Assembly: GCF_013307435.2 (NCBI RefSeq) | Contig: NZ_CP102845.1 | Location: 496,001-560,000, forward strand | Origin: Microvirga terrae | GTDB lineage: Bacteria > Pseudomonadota > Alphaproteobacteria > Rhizobiales > Beijerinckiaceae | DNA: 64,000 nt | Reading direction: 5' to 3' | In this document: positions 14,314 through 26,882 of the stretch, piece after piece | How the letters are laid out: each line of letters opens with the position of its first letter | Numbering within the stretch: the stretch's first letter is position 1 | The notes under the pieces: model-generated | Told to the model about the DNA's origin: nothing | Database searches by the model: none | What the model saw: the letters and a program-made list of their open reading frames with translations, nothing else | Made by a program: the position numbers and the translations under genes

Positions 14314-16476
14314 ATGGCCGCCAAGATCGCCGATGTCCTCATCCCGCTGGCGCTGGACACGGCCTATTCCTACGCCGTGCCGGACGGCCTTGCCCTCGAG
14401 GAGGGCGACGTGGTGCAGGTCCCACTCGCCAACCGCGAGGTGGCCGGCGTCGTCTGGGGTCTGCGCGAGGGGCAGGGCGGCAACCTGAAGAAGGTCACGG
14501 GCGTGATCGAGGCGCCGAACCTGTCGCCCAGGATGCGCAAGTTCCTGGACTGGATCGCCTGGTACACCCTGGCGCCCAAGGGCTCGGCGCTCGCCATGGG
14601 GCTCAAGATCCCGGATCCCGACCGGCAGGAGGTGGCCCGCGTCGGCGTGAGGCTGGCCGGCGCCCTGCCGAAGCGCCTGACGCCGGCCCGGCAGAAGGTG
14701 ATCGAGGTTGCCAAGGACGGAGCGGTGCGGCTCAAGAGCGAGCTCGCGCATGCGGCCGGTGTGAGCAACGGCGTCGTCGACGGGCTCATCGACGAGGGAA
14801 CCCTCGAGACGGTCACCCTGCTGGCCGAGCCCGTCGCTGAGACGCCCAACCCGGGTTTCGGCCACACGGCCCTGTCCGACGGGCAGAAGGCGGCGGCCGA
14901 GGAGATTGTCGCCGCCATGGCCGAGGAGCATCCGCCCGTGATTCTTCTCGAAGGCGTCACGGGATCCGGCAAGACGGAGGTGTATTTCGAGGCCGTGGCC
15001 GAGGCCGTCCGCACCGGCCGGCAGGCCCTGATCCTCATGCCCGAGATCGCCCTGACGGCGCAGTTCCTGGACCGCTTCGCGGCCCGGTTCGGGGTCAAGC
15101 CCGCTACCTGGCATTCGGGCGTCACGGGGCGCCGGCGCGAGCGGCTCTACACGGCCATCGCGGCGGGCGACGTGAAGGTGGTGGCGGGCGCCCGCTCGGC
15201 CCTGTTCCTGCCTTACGCGGATCTCGGCCTCATCATCGTCGACGAGGAGCACGAGACCGCCTACAAGCAGGACGACGGGGTGCATTATCATGCCCGCGAC
15301 ATGGCGGTGGTCCGCGGCAGGATCGAGAACGCCCCCGTGGTGCTCGCCTCAGCCACGCCGTCCATCGAGAGCCGGGTCAACGTGGAGCGCGGGCGCTACC
15401 GCCATGTGCGCCTGCCCGAGCGATTCGGCGGCCGCTCCATGCCCCAGATCCGCGCCGTGGACCTGCGCAAGGAGGCCATTCCCAAGGGGCGCTGGCTCTC
15501 GCCGACCCTGGTGGGTGCCGTGGAGGATACGGTCGGGCGCGGCGAGCAGGCGCTCCTCTTCCTCAACCGGCGCGGCTATGCCCCGCTCACCCTCTGCCGG
15601 GCCTGCGCCCACCGCTACGAATGCCCCAACTGTTCCTCCTGGCTGGTGGAGCACCGCTTCCGACGGGCCCTCGTGTGCCACCATTGCGGCCACGTGGAGC
15701 GCACGCCCCACGCCTGCGTCGAATGCGGCAGCGTCGATTCGCTGGTGCCGTGCGGCCCCGGCGTGGAGCGCATTGCCGAGGAGGCCGCGGAGCTGTTCCC
15801 GGACAAGCGCTGCATCGTGCTCTCGAGCGACTTTCCCGGCGGCACCGAGCGGCTGCGGGCCGAACTCGCGGCGATCGCCACGGGCGAGTTCGACATCGTC
15901 ATCGGCACCCAGCTTGTGGCCAAGGGGCACAATTTCCCGCTCATGACCCTGGTGGGCGTGCTCGATGCCGATATCGGCCTCACCTCGGGCGATCCGCGCG
16001 CCGCCGAGCGCACCTTCCAGATGCTCCAGCAGGTGACCGGCCGCGCCGGGCGCGGCGAGAAGCCGGGCCGGGCGCTGGTCCAGACCTGGCAGCCCGACCA
16101 CCCGGTGATCGCGGCCCTGATCTCGGGAGACGCGGAACGGTTCTACGAGGAGGAGACCCGGGTGCGCGAGATGGCCGGCCTGCCCCCCTTCGGGCGGCTC
16201 GCCTCCCTGATCGTCTCGGCCGAGGACCGCGAGGCCGCGGAGGGGCACGCCCGGGCCATGGCCCTCGTGGCCGAGCCGTCGCCCGGCGTGACGGTGCTCG
16301 GACCAGCCGAGGCGCCGCTCGCCCTCATCCGCGGCCGCTACCGCTTCCGATTGCTGGTGAAAACCGAGCGCGAGGTGGATCTTCAGGCCTATCTCCGGGG
16401 TTGGATGGCCCGCTGCCCGAAGATCCGCGGCAATACCCGCGTGTCCATCGACGTGGATCCCCAAAGTTTTTTGTAA
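14314..16476 (+). CDS. priA: Primosomal protein N' (PriA replication-restart helicase)
   Basis: This 3'-5' DNA helicase recognises stalled forks and reloads the replisome. The 720-residue protein has an N-terminal 3'-DNA-binding domain (V-A-L-D-T-A-Y-S-Y type start) and Walker A G-V-T-G-S-G-K-T-E near residues 213-221. The DEAH-type D-E-E-H is near 310. A zinc-binding insertion near 428-476 has eight cysteines in paired C-x-x-C or similar motifs (C-R-A-C, C-P-N-C, C-H-H-C, C-V-E-C). C-terminal helicase motifs (G-T-Q-L-V-A-K-G-H, Q-V-T-G-R-A-G-R-G) complete it. All catalytic motifs are intact. Between xerC and the atp operon it occupies a common alphaproteobacterial position. Confidence 0.96.
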   Translation: MAAKIADVLIPLALDTAYSYAVPDGLALEEGDVVQVPLANREVAGVVWGLREGQGGNLKKVTGVIEAPNLSPRMRKFLDWIAWYTLAPKGSALAMGLKIPDPDRQEVARVGVRLAGALPKRLTPARQKVIEVAKDGAVRLKSELAHAAGVSNGVVDGLIDEGTLETVTLLAEPVAETPNPGFGHTALSDGQKAAAEEIVAAMAEEHPPVILLEGVTGSGKTEVYFEAVAEAVRTGRQALILMPEIALTAQFLDRFAARFGVKPATWHSGVTGRRRERLYTAIAAGDVKVVAGARSALFLPYADLGLIIVDEEHETAYKQDDGVHYHARDMAVVRGRIENAPVVLASATPSIESRVNVERGRYRHVRLPERFGGRSMPQIRAVDLRKEAIPKGRWLSPTLVGAVEDTVGRGEQALLFLNRRGYAPLTLCRACAHRYECPNCSSWLVEHRFRRALVCHHCGHVERTPHACVECGSVDSLVPCGPGVERIAEEAAELFPDKRCIVLSSDFPGGTERLRAELAAIATGEFDIVIGTQLVAKGHNFPLMTLVGVLDADIGLTSGDPRAAERTFQMLQQVTGRAGRGEKPGRALVQTWQPDHPVIAALISGDAERFYEEETRVREMAGLPPFGRLASLIVSAEDREAAEGHARAMALVAEPSPGVTVLGPAEAPLALIRGRYRFRLLVKTEREVDLQAYLRGWMARCPKIRGNTRVSIDVDPQSFL

Positions 16477-16525
16477 TCGAGAGCTTTTTGTGATCAAGCG
16501 AACTCCCAACACCAAGACAGGGCCC

Positions 16526-17086
16526 ATGACCAAGATCGTCCATTGCATCCGCCACGGCCAATCCACCTTCAACGCCCATTGGGCCGAGCACGGCGAGGAT
16601 CCGGGCCATTTCGATGCGCCTCTCACGGCACTCGGCCAGCAGCAGGTGGCCGAGCGGGCGCCGGAGCTGCGCCAGCACCCCTACGAACTCGTCGTGACCT
16701 CGCCCCTGACCCGGGCGATCCAGACCACCATGGGCCTGTTCGGGACGCATCCGGCCGCCCCACCGATCCTGGTCGAGTGCCTCCACCGCGAGCACCTGGA
16801 GAGCAGCTGCGACGTGGGCCGCGCGGTCTCCCAGCTGTCCCGGGACTTTCCGCACCTGCATTTCGGTCACCTGGACGAGGTTTGGTGGCACAGCGAGGGC
16901 GAGGTGAACGAGCGCGGCTTCGTGTCCGAACCGCCTCACGTCTTCGAGGGGCGGGTCGAGCGGTTCCGGCAGTGGCTCGCCGAGCGGCCGGAGGCGATGA
17001 TCGCCGTCGTCGGGCACGGCACCTTCTTCAGCAGGCTCACCGGGCGGTTCCTGGCCAATTGCGAGGTGGCCGCGCTGGAGCTTTGA
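16526..17086 (+). CDS. Histidine phosphatase (phosphoglycerate mutase-like) family protein
   Basis: This 186-residue protein of the branch-1 histidine phosphatase superfamily has the phospho-acceptor R-H-G motif at residues 9-11 (C-I-R-H-G-Q-S-T), a T-S-P-L-T-R-A-I-Q-T segment supplying the second arginine, and the C-terminal catalytic histidine in V-V-G-H-G-T-F. I start at ATG 16526, because the usual family N-terminus (T-K-I-V-H-C-I-R-H) begins there; an upstream ATG at 16490 would add 12 residues. The substrate is unknown. A weak terminator follows at 17128. Confidence 0.85.
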   Translation: MTKIVHCIRHGQSTFNAHWAEHGEDPGHFDAPLTALGQQQVAERAPELRQHPYELVVTSPLTRAIQTTMGLFGTHPAAPPILVECLHREHLESSCDVGRAVSQLSRDFPHLHFGHLDEVWWHSEGEVNERGFVSEPPHVFEGRVERFRQWLAERPEAMIAVVGHGTFFSRLTGRFLANCEVAALEL

Positions 17087-17127
17087 AGCATTTTGCGCCG
17101 ACGCGGCTCCTGCGAGCCTTCACCATA

Positions 17128-17146
17128 ACCGACGGCTCGGTTTTTT
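17128..17146 (+). terminator. Weak rho-independent terminator after the histidine phosphatase
   Basis: A 5-bp stem ACCGA/TCGGT with a four-base loop is followed by six T residues. It is short, but it is the only terminator-like structure before the atp operon. The remaining bases up to 17328 presumably hold the atp promoter; I cannot place its boxes with confidence. Confidence 0.5.
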
Positions 17147-17328
17147 CCCGGCCAGACAGGGCCCAGCTCGCCTTGCGCCCTGGGAAAACCCATGCTAGTG
17201 CACCCTCGCCTGACGGGCGGAGAAGGCTCCCGCCCCAGGCTCATTTCCACACCTGACGGGTTTCCCGAGGGCCTCAATTGCAGGCTGCCCCGGTCCGAGG
17301 CCCGTTAAGACACGAGAGAGACGGTTAC

Positions 17329-17900
17329 GTGGCGCAAAGCGGTTCGCAAGAAGGACCCCTCCTGTCGGGCGTAGCATTGCGCTATGCTTCGGCGCTGTTC
17401 GAACTCGCTCGCGAAGCGAATGCCGTGGATGCCGTCTCCGGCGACCTGGCCCGCTTCGATCAGCTGATCCGCGGCAGCGAAGACTTGCAGCGCCTGATCC
17501 AGAATCCCATCTTCACGGCCGAAGAGCAGTCCAACGCGATCGGGGCCATTCTCGACAAGGCCGGCATTTCGGGTCTTGCGGGCAATTTCATCCGCCTGGT
17601 CGCGTCCAAGCGCCGGCTCTTCGCGCTGCCCGACATGATCCGCGCCTTCCAGAATCTGGAATCCGATGCCAAGGGTATCGTCCGGGCGCAGGTCATCCTG
17701 GCGGAAGCGCCGTCCGACACGGTCCTGAACGAAATCAAGGCGGCGCTGCGCGACGTCGCCAAGGCTGACGTCTCCGTCGACGTCAAAATCGACCCGAGCC
17801 TCATCGGCGGTCTCATCGTAAAGATGGGGTCCCGCATGGTGGATGCCTCGGTGCGCACCAAACTCAATTCCATTCGTCTAGCGATGAAAGAGGTCCGCTG

Positions 17901-17901
<1 letters not shown>
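17329..17901 (+). CDS. atpH: ATP synthase F1 delta subunit
   Basis: This is the peripheral-stalk connector of F1Fo-ATP synthase (OSCP homologue), 190 residues. The N-terminal six-helix bundle includes [14 protein letters not shown], and the C-terminal strand region ends with [17 protein letters not shown], a well-conserved delta signature. The start is GTG 17329 with GAGAGA upstream. Its stop overlaps the atpA start by one base (TGATG), implying translational coupling. As usual in alphaproteobacteria, the F1 genes are separate from the Fo genes, which are not in this window. Confidence 0.96.
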
Positions 17902-19430
<1,529 letters not shown>

Positions 19431-19485
19431 AGACATCCGTTCTCGTAAGATCCAGCCGGATTTCCGGAGAGGGTAGGGCCGCTCG

Positions 19486-21835
<2,350 letters not shown>

Positions 21836-21849
21836 GTCAAACCAGACGT

Positions 21850-21882
21850 CATCCCGGAGCAGTGCGCCCACGCTCCGGGATG
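21850..21882 (+). promoter_or_regulatory. Hairpin in the atpD-atpC spacer
   Basis: CATCCCGGAGC and GCTCCGGGATG form a perfect 11-bp stem around an 11-base loop, starting 14 bases after the atpD stop. No U-tract follows. It could lower atpC expression by pausing, or act as a processing/stability element, in line with unequal F1 stoichiometry (three beta to one epsilon). Confidence 0.55.
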
Positions 21883-21951
21883 CTCGTGTCCAAGCGTATC
21901 TCCCAAACGATTCCCGACCGCCCGGTGGCCGCGGGATGACGAGGAGCACAG

Positions 21952-22353
21952 ATGGCTACCTTCAACTTCGAACTCGTGTCCCCTGAGCGCGTCCTGTTCT
22001 CCGGCGACGTGGACGCCGTCGTGCTGCCGGCGACCGAGGGCGACATGACGGTTCTGGCCGGCCACTCGCCGGTGATGACCACCCTCAAGACCGGGTTCCT
22101 CGTCATCACCAGCACGCCCGGCAACGGACGACGGGTTCTCGTGCGCGGCGGCTTCGCCGACATCAACCAGAACGGCCTCACGGTTCTGGCGGAGCGCGCC
22201 CTTCCCGAGGAAGAGCTGACCCAGGACATCCTCGACCAGGAAATCCTGACCGCCGAGATGCACTACGACGCCTCCAACGAGCCGGCCGCGAAGCACGCGG
22301 CGGAATCGGCGATCGCCCAGCTGCGCGAAGCCAAGGCGGCGCTGAACTTCTGA
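21952..22353 (+). CDS. atpC: ATP synthase F1 epsilon subunit
   Basis: This is the rotor subunit that couples gamma to the c-ring and can inhibit ATP hydrolysis. At 133 residues it comprises the N-terminal ten-strand beta sandwich (F-E-L-V-S-P-E-R-V-L-F-S-G-D, G-D-M-T-V-L-A-G-H-S-P) and a C-terminal two-helix part rich in Ala. It is the last gene of the atp operon, and a strong terminator follows its stop. Confidence 0.97.
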   Translation: MATFNFELVSPERVLFSGDVDAVVLPATEGDMTVLAGHSPVMTTLKTGFLVITSTPGNGRRVLVRGGFADINQNGLTVLAERALPEEELTQDILDQEILTAEMHYDASNEPAAKHAAESAIAQLREAKAALNF

Positions 22354-22362
22354 GACTGAAAC

Positions 22363-22387
22363 AACCCGGCCACGAGCCGGGTTTTTT
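22363..22387 (+). terminator. Rho-independent terminator of the atp operon
   Basis: AACCCGGC and GCCGGGTT make an 8-bp stem around CACGA, followed immediately by a run of T. It lies 10 bases after the atpC stop, and its T-run ends just before the next gene. Confidence 0.9.
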
Positions 22388-22392
22388 ATGTC

Positions 22393-22908
22393 ATGGTCCC
22401 CGTCAGCGCTCCGCTCATCCTCACGCTCCGGCTCGACGAAGGCTCATTCGCCTTCTTTGACGCGCAGCGACAGCGCTACTTTCCGCCCGGCCGCAACTTC
22501 ATCCCGGCCCATCTCACCCTGTTCCATGCGCTGCCGGGCGAGCATCGTCCCGCCATCCAGAGCGACATCGAGCGGACGATCACCGGTCGGGCGCCCTTCT
22601 CCCTCGCCGTCACAGGCCTTCGGTCCCTCGGACGCGGAGTCGCCTATACGCTCCACTCCGCGGACCTCGCCGACCTGCGTCGCGCCCTGGCGCTGACGTG
22701 GAACGACTGGCTCAAGCCCCAGGACCGGCAGAACCACCAACCGCACGTGACCGTGCAGAACAAGGTCGATCCCACCCGGGCAAGGGCTCTCCTGGAACAT
22801 CTCACGGAGAGCTTCCAGCCCTTTCAAGCCGAGGCGCTCGGGCTTGACCTGTGGTGGTATCGCGGCGGGCCGTGGGAGATGGTCGGCCTCTTCGACTTCA
22901 CCGCCTGA
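22393..22908 (+). CDS. 2H phosphoesterase (2'-5' RNA ligase-like) protein
   Basis: This 171-residue cytoplasmic protein carries the two H-x-T motifs of the 2H superfamily: H40-L-T in P-A-H-L-T-L-F-H and H118-V-T in P-H-V-T-V-Q-N-K. Members include ThpR/LigT RNA cyclic phosphodiesterases and related enzymes acting on 2',3'-cyclic phosphates or 2'-5' linkages. Both motifs are intact, so catalysis is plausible, but which reaction cannot be told. The ATG lies six bases after the terminator T-run, so it presumably has its own promoter within or just upstream of the terminator, or depends on read-through. It is convergent with putA. Confidence 0.85.
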   Translation: MVPVSAPLILTLRLDEGSFAFFDAQRQRYFPPGRNFIPAHLTLFHALPGEHRPAIQSDIERTITGRAPFSLAVTGLRSLGRGVAYTLHSADLADLRRALALTWNDWLKPQDRQNHQPHVTVQNKVDPTRARALLEHLTESFQPFQAEALGLDLWWYRGGPWEMVGLFDFTA

Positions 22909-22919
22909 CCGATACACCA

Positions 22920-23009
22920 CGTCATGGCCGGGCTTGTCCCGGCCATCCCGACCCGACGAGCGATGCCCTACAACCAAGCGGGATCACCGGCACAAGGCCG
23001 GCGACGACG
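22920..23009 (+). repeat. Dispersed intergenic palindromic repeat, family A copy 4
   Basis: GTCATGGCCGGGCTTGTCCC opens the unit and GGGATCACCGGCACAAGGCC with GGCGACGACG closes it. This is the copy closest to that at 374-463. It lies between two convergent genes. Confidence 0.8.
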
Positions 23010-23049
23010 AGGAAGAGGCGTAACCCGGGCGATCGACCCAGCGCGTGCC

Positions 23050-26000
23050 CTATTCCCCCATGGCGATCAGGTTGGCGTTGCCGCCCGCCGCGGCCGTATT
23101 GATCGTCACCGTCTGCTCGGTGGCGAAGCGCAGGAGATAGTGCGGGCCCCCGGCCTTCGGTCCCGTGCCGGACAGGCCGTGCCCGCCGAAGGGCTGCACG
23201 CCCACGACCGCCCCGATCATGTTGCGGTTGACGTAGACATTGCCCACCGACAGCGCCTGGACGACACGCGCGACCGTCGCGTCGATGCGCGAGTGGACGC
23301 CGAGCGTCAGGCCGTAGCCGCTGCCCTCGATCGCGCGCAGCACCTCCTCCAGCCGGTCCGCCCTGTAGCGCACCACGTGCAGCACCGGGCCGAACACCTC
23401 CTGGGCGAGATCGTGCGGCTTGTTCAGCTCGAAGATATGCGGCGCCACATAGGTGCCCGCCGCAGGCGCTTCACCGGCATAACGCACCTTCGCCGATGTC
23501 TTCATCGCCGCGATATGGGCATCGAGCTTGTCCTTCGCCTCGCGGTCGATCACAGGACCGACATGGGTCGAGATCTCGCGCGGGTCCGCGATCTTCAGCT
23601 CGCGGGCATTGCCGGCGATCATTTCGATCATGCGGTCGGCCACGTCGTCCTGGACGCAGAGCAGCCGCAGGGCCGAGCAGCGCTGACCGGCCGACCGGAA
23701 GGCCGACATGACAACGTCGTCCGCGACCTGCTCCGGCAACGCGGTTGCGTCGACGATCATCGCATTGATACCGCCGGTCTCGGCGATCAGCGGAACGATG
23801 GCGGCGTCCTTGCCGGCGAGCGTGCGGTTGATGATGCGGGCGACCTCTGTCGAGCCGGTGAAGACCACACCGGCCACATCCTTGTGCTCCACGAGACGCG
23901 CGCCGACACGCCCGTCACCGGGCACCAGGTGAAGCGCCGTTTTCGGGACGCCCGCCTCGTGCAGGATGCGCACGGCGAGGTCCGCGATCAGGGGCGTCTG
24001 CTCGGCAGGCTTCGCCACAACGGCGTTGCCGGCCATCAGCGCGGCGCTGACCTGGCCGAGGAAGATCGCGAGCGGGAAGTTCCAGGGCGAAATCGCCACG
24101 AACACGCCGCGCCCGCGCAGCCGCAGCACGTTGCTCTCGCCGGTGGGACCAGGCATCGCCTCGCCGGCGCCGAAGAGGGTGCGGCCCTGAACGGCATAGT
24201 AGCGCAGGAAATCGACGGCCTCGCGCACCTCCGAGAGCGCATCGTCCAGGGTCTTGCCGGCCTCGACCTGCAACAGGTGCAGCAGCGCCCCGCGCCGCTC
24301 CTCCAGAAGATCGGCGGCCCGCTGGAGGGCTTTCGCACGCGTGTTCGCGTCCGTGCGGCTCCAGCCGGCGAAGCCCGCCTGCGCGGCCGCCATCGCCCGG
24401 TCGGCCGTTTCCGGCGCGGCGTCCGTCACCTGGCCGGCCACGGTGCTGCCGTCGACCGGGCTGACCACCGGCCGGGCGACCCCGGACGCGGCCTTGCCGT
24501 CGATCAGCGGCACCGCCTTGAAGTTCTGCTGCCCGCCTGCCCTGATCTCCGCGAGGAGGGCATCGAGCGAAGCCTGGTGACCGAATTCCACGCCCCGCGA
24601 GTTGGCACGTTCAGGGCCATAGAGGTCGCGCGGCAGCGGGAGCTTCGGGTGACGCGCCCTGTCGGCCGACACGATGATGTCCGCCGGACGCTTCAGGAGG
24701 GACTGCACCGGCACGTCGGTATCGGCCGCGACCGACACGAAGGAGGAATTCGCCCCGTTCTCCAGGAGACGGCGCACCAAATAGGCGAGAAGATCGCGAT
24801 GGCCGCCCACCGGCGCGTAAGCCCGGCAGGCAAGGCCCGGCCTGTCCTCGAGAAGGCGGGCATAGAGCGCCTCGCCCATGCCGTGCAGGCGCTGGAACTC
24901 GTAGCCCTCCGTGCCGCCGGCCCGCTCGATGATCGACGCGACGGTGAGCGCGTTGTGGGTGGCGAATTGCGGATAGATGCGTGGCCGCAGGGACAGCATC
25001 TTCTCGGCGCAGGCCATGTAGTGAAGATCCGTCATCGCCTTGCGGGTGAAGACCGGGTAGTCGTCGAGGCCGCGCTCCTGAGCGCGCTTCACCTCCGTGT
25101 CCCAATAAGCGCCCTTCACCAGGCGCACCATGAGCTGGCGGTCGTAGCGCTCCGCCATGGCGGCGATCGCGTCGATCACCGATCCAGCCCGCTTCTGGTA
25201 GGATTGGATGGCGAGCCCGAAACCCTTCCAGTCGGCGAGCGATGGATCGGCGAGCACGGCCTCGATCACCTCGAGCGACAACTCCAGCCGGTCGGCCTCC
25301 TCCGCGTCGACGGTGAAGTTGAGATCGTAGGATTTCGCCCTTTGCGCCAATTCGATCACGAGCGGCACCAGCTCGCGCATGACCCGCTCGCGGCTCGTGG
25401 CCTCGTAGCGCGGGTGCAGGGCCGAGAGCTTCACCGAGATGCCGGGCCGGTTCGGCAGCGGCTCGTTGCCGGCCGAGCGGCCGATAGCGTCGATGGCGGA
25501 GGCGTACGAATCGAAGTAGCGGCGGGCGTCATCGGCCGTGCGGGCGCCTTCGCCCAGCATGTCGAACGAATAGCGGTAGAGGCGGCCCTTGGACGAGGTG
25601 GCGCGCTTCAGAGCCTCGTCGATGGTCTGGCCCAGCACGAAGTGGTTGCCCATGACCCGCATGGCCTGGCGAGTGGCGGTGCGCACGGCGGGCAGGCCCA
25701 GGCGCTTGGTGAGCTGGCCCAGGATGCTCTCCGGGGTCTCGCCGGGCTGGATGATCCGCGCCGTGATGCCGAGCGCCCAGGCCGAGGCCGAGACGAGGAA
25801 TGCGTCGGACTTCGCCTCGTGGCCGGCGAAGTCGGCCTGGCCCAGCTTGTCCTCGATCAGCCGATCGGCCGTGGCGGCATCTGGCACCCGCAGCAGCGCT
25901 TCGGCCAGCACCATGAGCGCGAGACCCTCCTTGGTGGAGAGCGCGTATTCCCGCAGCATCTCCTCGACGCCGCCGAGTCCGCCGCCCTTGGCGCGGATCG

Positions 26001-26148
26001 CCTCGATCAGGCGGGTCGCCTGCTCGTCCACCCGCTTTTCCCGCTCCGGCGAGAGGCGCGCGCTCGCGAGAAGGCGGGCGGCGAGGGCCTTATCGTCTTC
26101 CGCGAAAGGTGGGTTGAAGGGCAGGGCGGCGTTGGGGGCGGGGCTCAT
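23050..26148 (-). CDS. putA: Bifunctional proline dehydrogenase / P5C dehydrogenase
   Basis: It oxidises proline to glutamate in two steps, the first FAD-dependent and the second NAD-dependent. The 1032-residue protein has an N-terminal helical/arm region, a PRODH barrel with M-V-R-L-V-K-G-A-Y-W near 343-352, and an ALDH domain with P-W-N-F-P-L and the catalytic cysteine in F-R-S-A-G-Q-R-C-S-A-L near residue 825. It lacks the ribbon-helix-helix DNA-binding domain of the E. coli trifunctional enzyme, so it is the short type. Regulation is expected to come from the divergent Lrp-type gene. The ATG at 26148 is preceded by AGAGGA. Such PutAs act at the inner face of the membrane and pass electrons to quinone. 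Confidence 0.97.
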   Translation of the reverse strand: MSPAPNAALPFNPPFAEDDKALAARLLASARLSPEREKRVDEQATRLIEAIRAKGGGLGGVEEMLREYALSTKEGLALMVLAEALLRVPDAATADRLIEDKLGQADFAGHEAKSDAFLVSASAWALGITARIIQPGETPESILGQLTKRLGLPAVRTATRQAMRVMGNHFVLGQTIDEALKRATSSKGRLYRYSFDMLGEGARTADDARRYFDSYASAIDAIGRSAGNEPLPNRPGISVKLSALHPRYEATSRERVMRELVPLVIELAQRAKSYDLNFTVDAEEADRLELSLEVIEAVLADPSLADWKGFGLAIQSYQKRAGSVIDAIAAMAERYDRQLMVRLVKGAYWDTEVKRAQERGLDDYPVFTRKAMTDLHYMACAEKMLSLRPRIYPQFATHNALTVASIIERAGGTEGYEFQRLHGMGEALYARLLEDRPGLACRAYAPVGGHRDLLAYLVRRLLENGANSSFVSVAADTDVPVQSLLKRPADIIVSADRARHPKLPLPRDLYGPERANSRGVEFGHQASLDALLAEIRAGGQQNFKAVPLIDGKAASGVARPVVSPVDGSTVAGQVTDAAPETADRAMAAAQAGFAGWSRTDANTRAKALQRAADLLEERRGALLHLLQVEAGKTLDDALSEVREAVDFLRYYAVQGRTLFGAGEAMPGPTGESNVLRLRGRGVFVAISPWNFPLAIFLGQVSAALMAGNAVVAKPAEQTPLIADLAVRILHEAGVPKTALHLVPGDGRVGARLVEHKDVAGVVFTGSTEVARIINRTLAGKDAAIVPLIAETGGINAMIVDATALPEQVADDVVMSAFRSAGQRCSALRLLCVQDDVADRMIEMIAGNARELKIADPREISTHVGPVIDREAKDKLDAHIAAMKTSAKVRYAGEAPAAGTYVAPHIFELNKPHDLAQEVFGPVLHVVRYRADRLEEVLRAIEGSGYGLTLGVHSRIDATVARVVQALSVGNVYVNRNMIGAVVGVQPFGGHGLSGTGPKAGGPHYLLRFATEQTVTINTAAAGGNANLIAMGE

Positions 26149-26159
26149 CGGAATGTCCT

Positions 26160-26173
26160 CTGGATGTTTCCAG
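26160..26173. promoter_or_regulatory. Small inverted repeat in the putA-putR divergent region
   Basis: CTGGA-TGTT-TCCAG lies 12 bases upstream of the putA start, in the 114-base divergent spacer. The position suits an Lrp-type operator controlling putA, but the dyad is short and the assignment is tentative. Confidence 0.3.
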
Positions 26174-26262
26174 AAATATAGGTGGCCTGAGACCGCGCTT
26201 CGATGGCAAAATTTGGGGTCTTGCCTTAGAAAGAGCGGAGAAAAGCTGGAAAGACCGTGCGA

Positions 26263-26724
26263 ATGGCGGATTTGGACCGGATCGATCGCAAGATCCTCAA
26301 AGCTCTCCAGGCCGATGGCCGCATCGCCACCGTGGAGTTGGCCGAGAAGGTGGGATTGTCGCCCACGTCCACGGGCGAACGGGTGAAGCGCCTGCAGCGG
26401 GAGGGCGTCATCGCCGGCTACGGCGCCAGGCTCGATCCGCACCGGCTCGGCCTCGAGCTCCTGGTCTTCGTGGAGGTCTCTCTCGACAAGACCACGCCGG
26501 ACGTCTTCGAGAAATTCGCCGCCGCCGTGAAGCGGGCCCCCGAGGTTCTCGAGTGCCACATGGTGGCGGGCGGCTTCGATTACTTGGTCAAGACCCGCGT
26601 GGCCGACATGGGCGCCTACCGCCACTTCCTCGGCGAGATCCTGCTGGCCCTGCCGGGCGTGAAGGAAACCCGCACCTATGCGGTCATGGAGGAGGTGAAG
26701 AGCGACGGGATGCTGCCCGTGTGA
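26263..26724 (+). CDS. putR: Lrp/AsnC-family proline-responsive regulator
   Basis: This 153-residue Lrp/AsnC protein has an N-terminal winged helix-turn-helix (L-D-R-I-D-R-K-I-L-K-A-L-Q then V-G-L-S-P-T-S-T-G-E-R-V) and a C-terminal RAM domain with G-G-F-D-Y-L-V-K and a P-G-V-K-E-T-R-T strand. It is divergently transcribed from putA with 114 bases between, the classical alphaproteobacterial putR-putA arrangement, where it activates putA in response to proline. ATG 26263 is chosen; a GTG six bases upstream is also in frame. Confidence 0.92.
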   Translation: MADLDRIDRKILKALQADGRIATVELAEKVGLSPTSTGERVKRLQREGVIAGYGARLDPHRLGLELLVFVEVSLDKTTPDVFEKFAAAVKRAPEVLECHMVAGGFDYLVKTRVADMGAYRHFLGEILLALPGVKETRTYAVMEEVKSDGMLPV

Positions 26725-26744
26725 TGACCGTGGCGTGCCTTTCC

Positions 26745-26833
26745 GCCATCACCGGCCTGGGGCCGGTGGTCCCGATGCGAGAGGCTGAGCGCTTCCGACA
26801 GTCGGGATGGCCGGCACATGGCCGGCCATGACG
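26745..26833 (-). repeat. Dispersed intergenic palindromic repeat, family A copy 5 (inverted)
   Basis: Read on the reverse strand it begins GTCATGGCCGGCCATGTGCC and ends with GGGACCACCGGC...GCCGGTGATGG, matching the other copies in opposite orientation. It lies between the convergent putR and terC-like genes. A further short GGTGAGGACG-like hairpin follows up to the terC stop. Confidence 0.7.
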
Positions 26834-26882
26834 TGGTGGGCGTCCTCACCGGCGAAAGGCCGGTGATCGCGCAGGAGGTGCC

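Noticed and set aside
22924..26181. A forward frame of over 1000 codons opposite putA
   Set aside because: Mirror of putA; Arg/His-rich and without domains.
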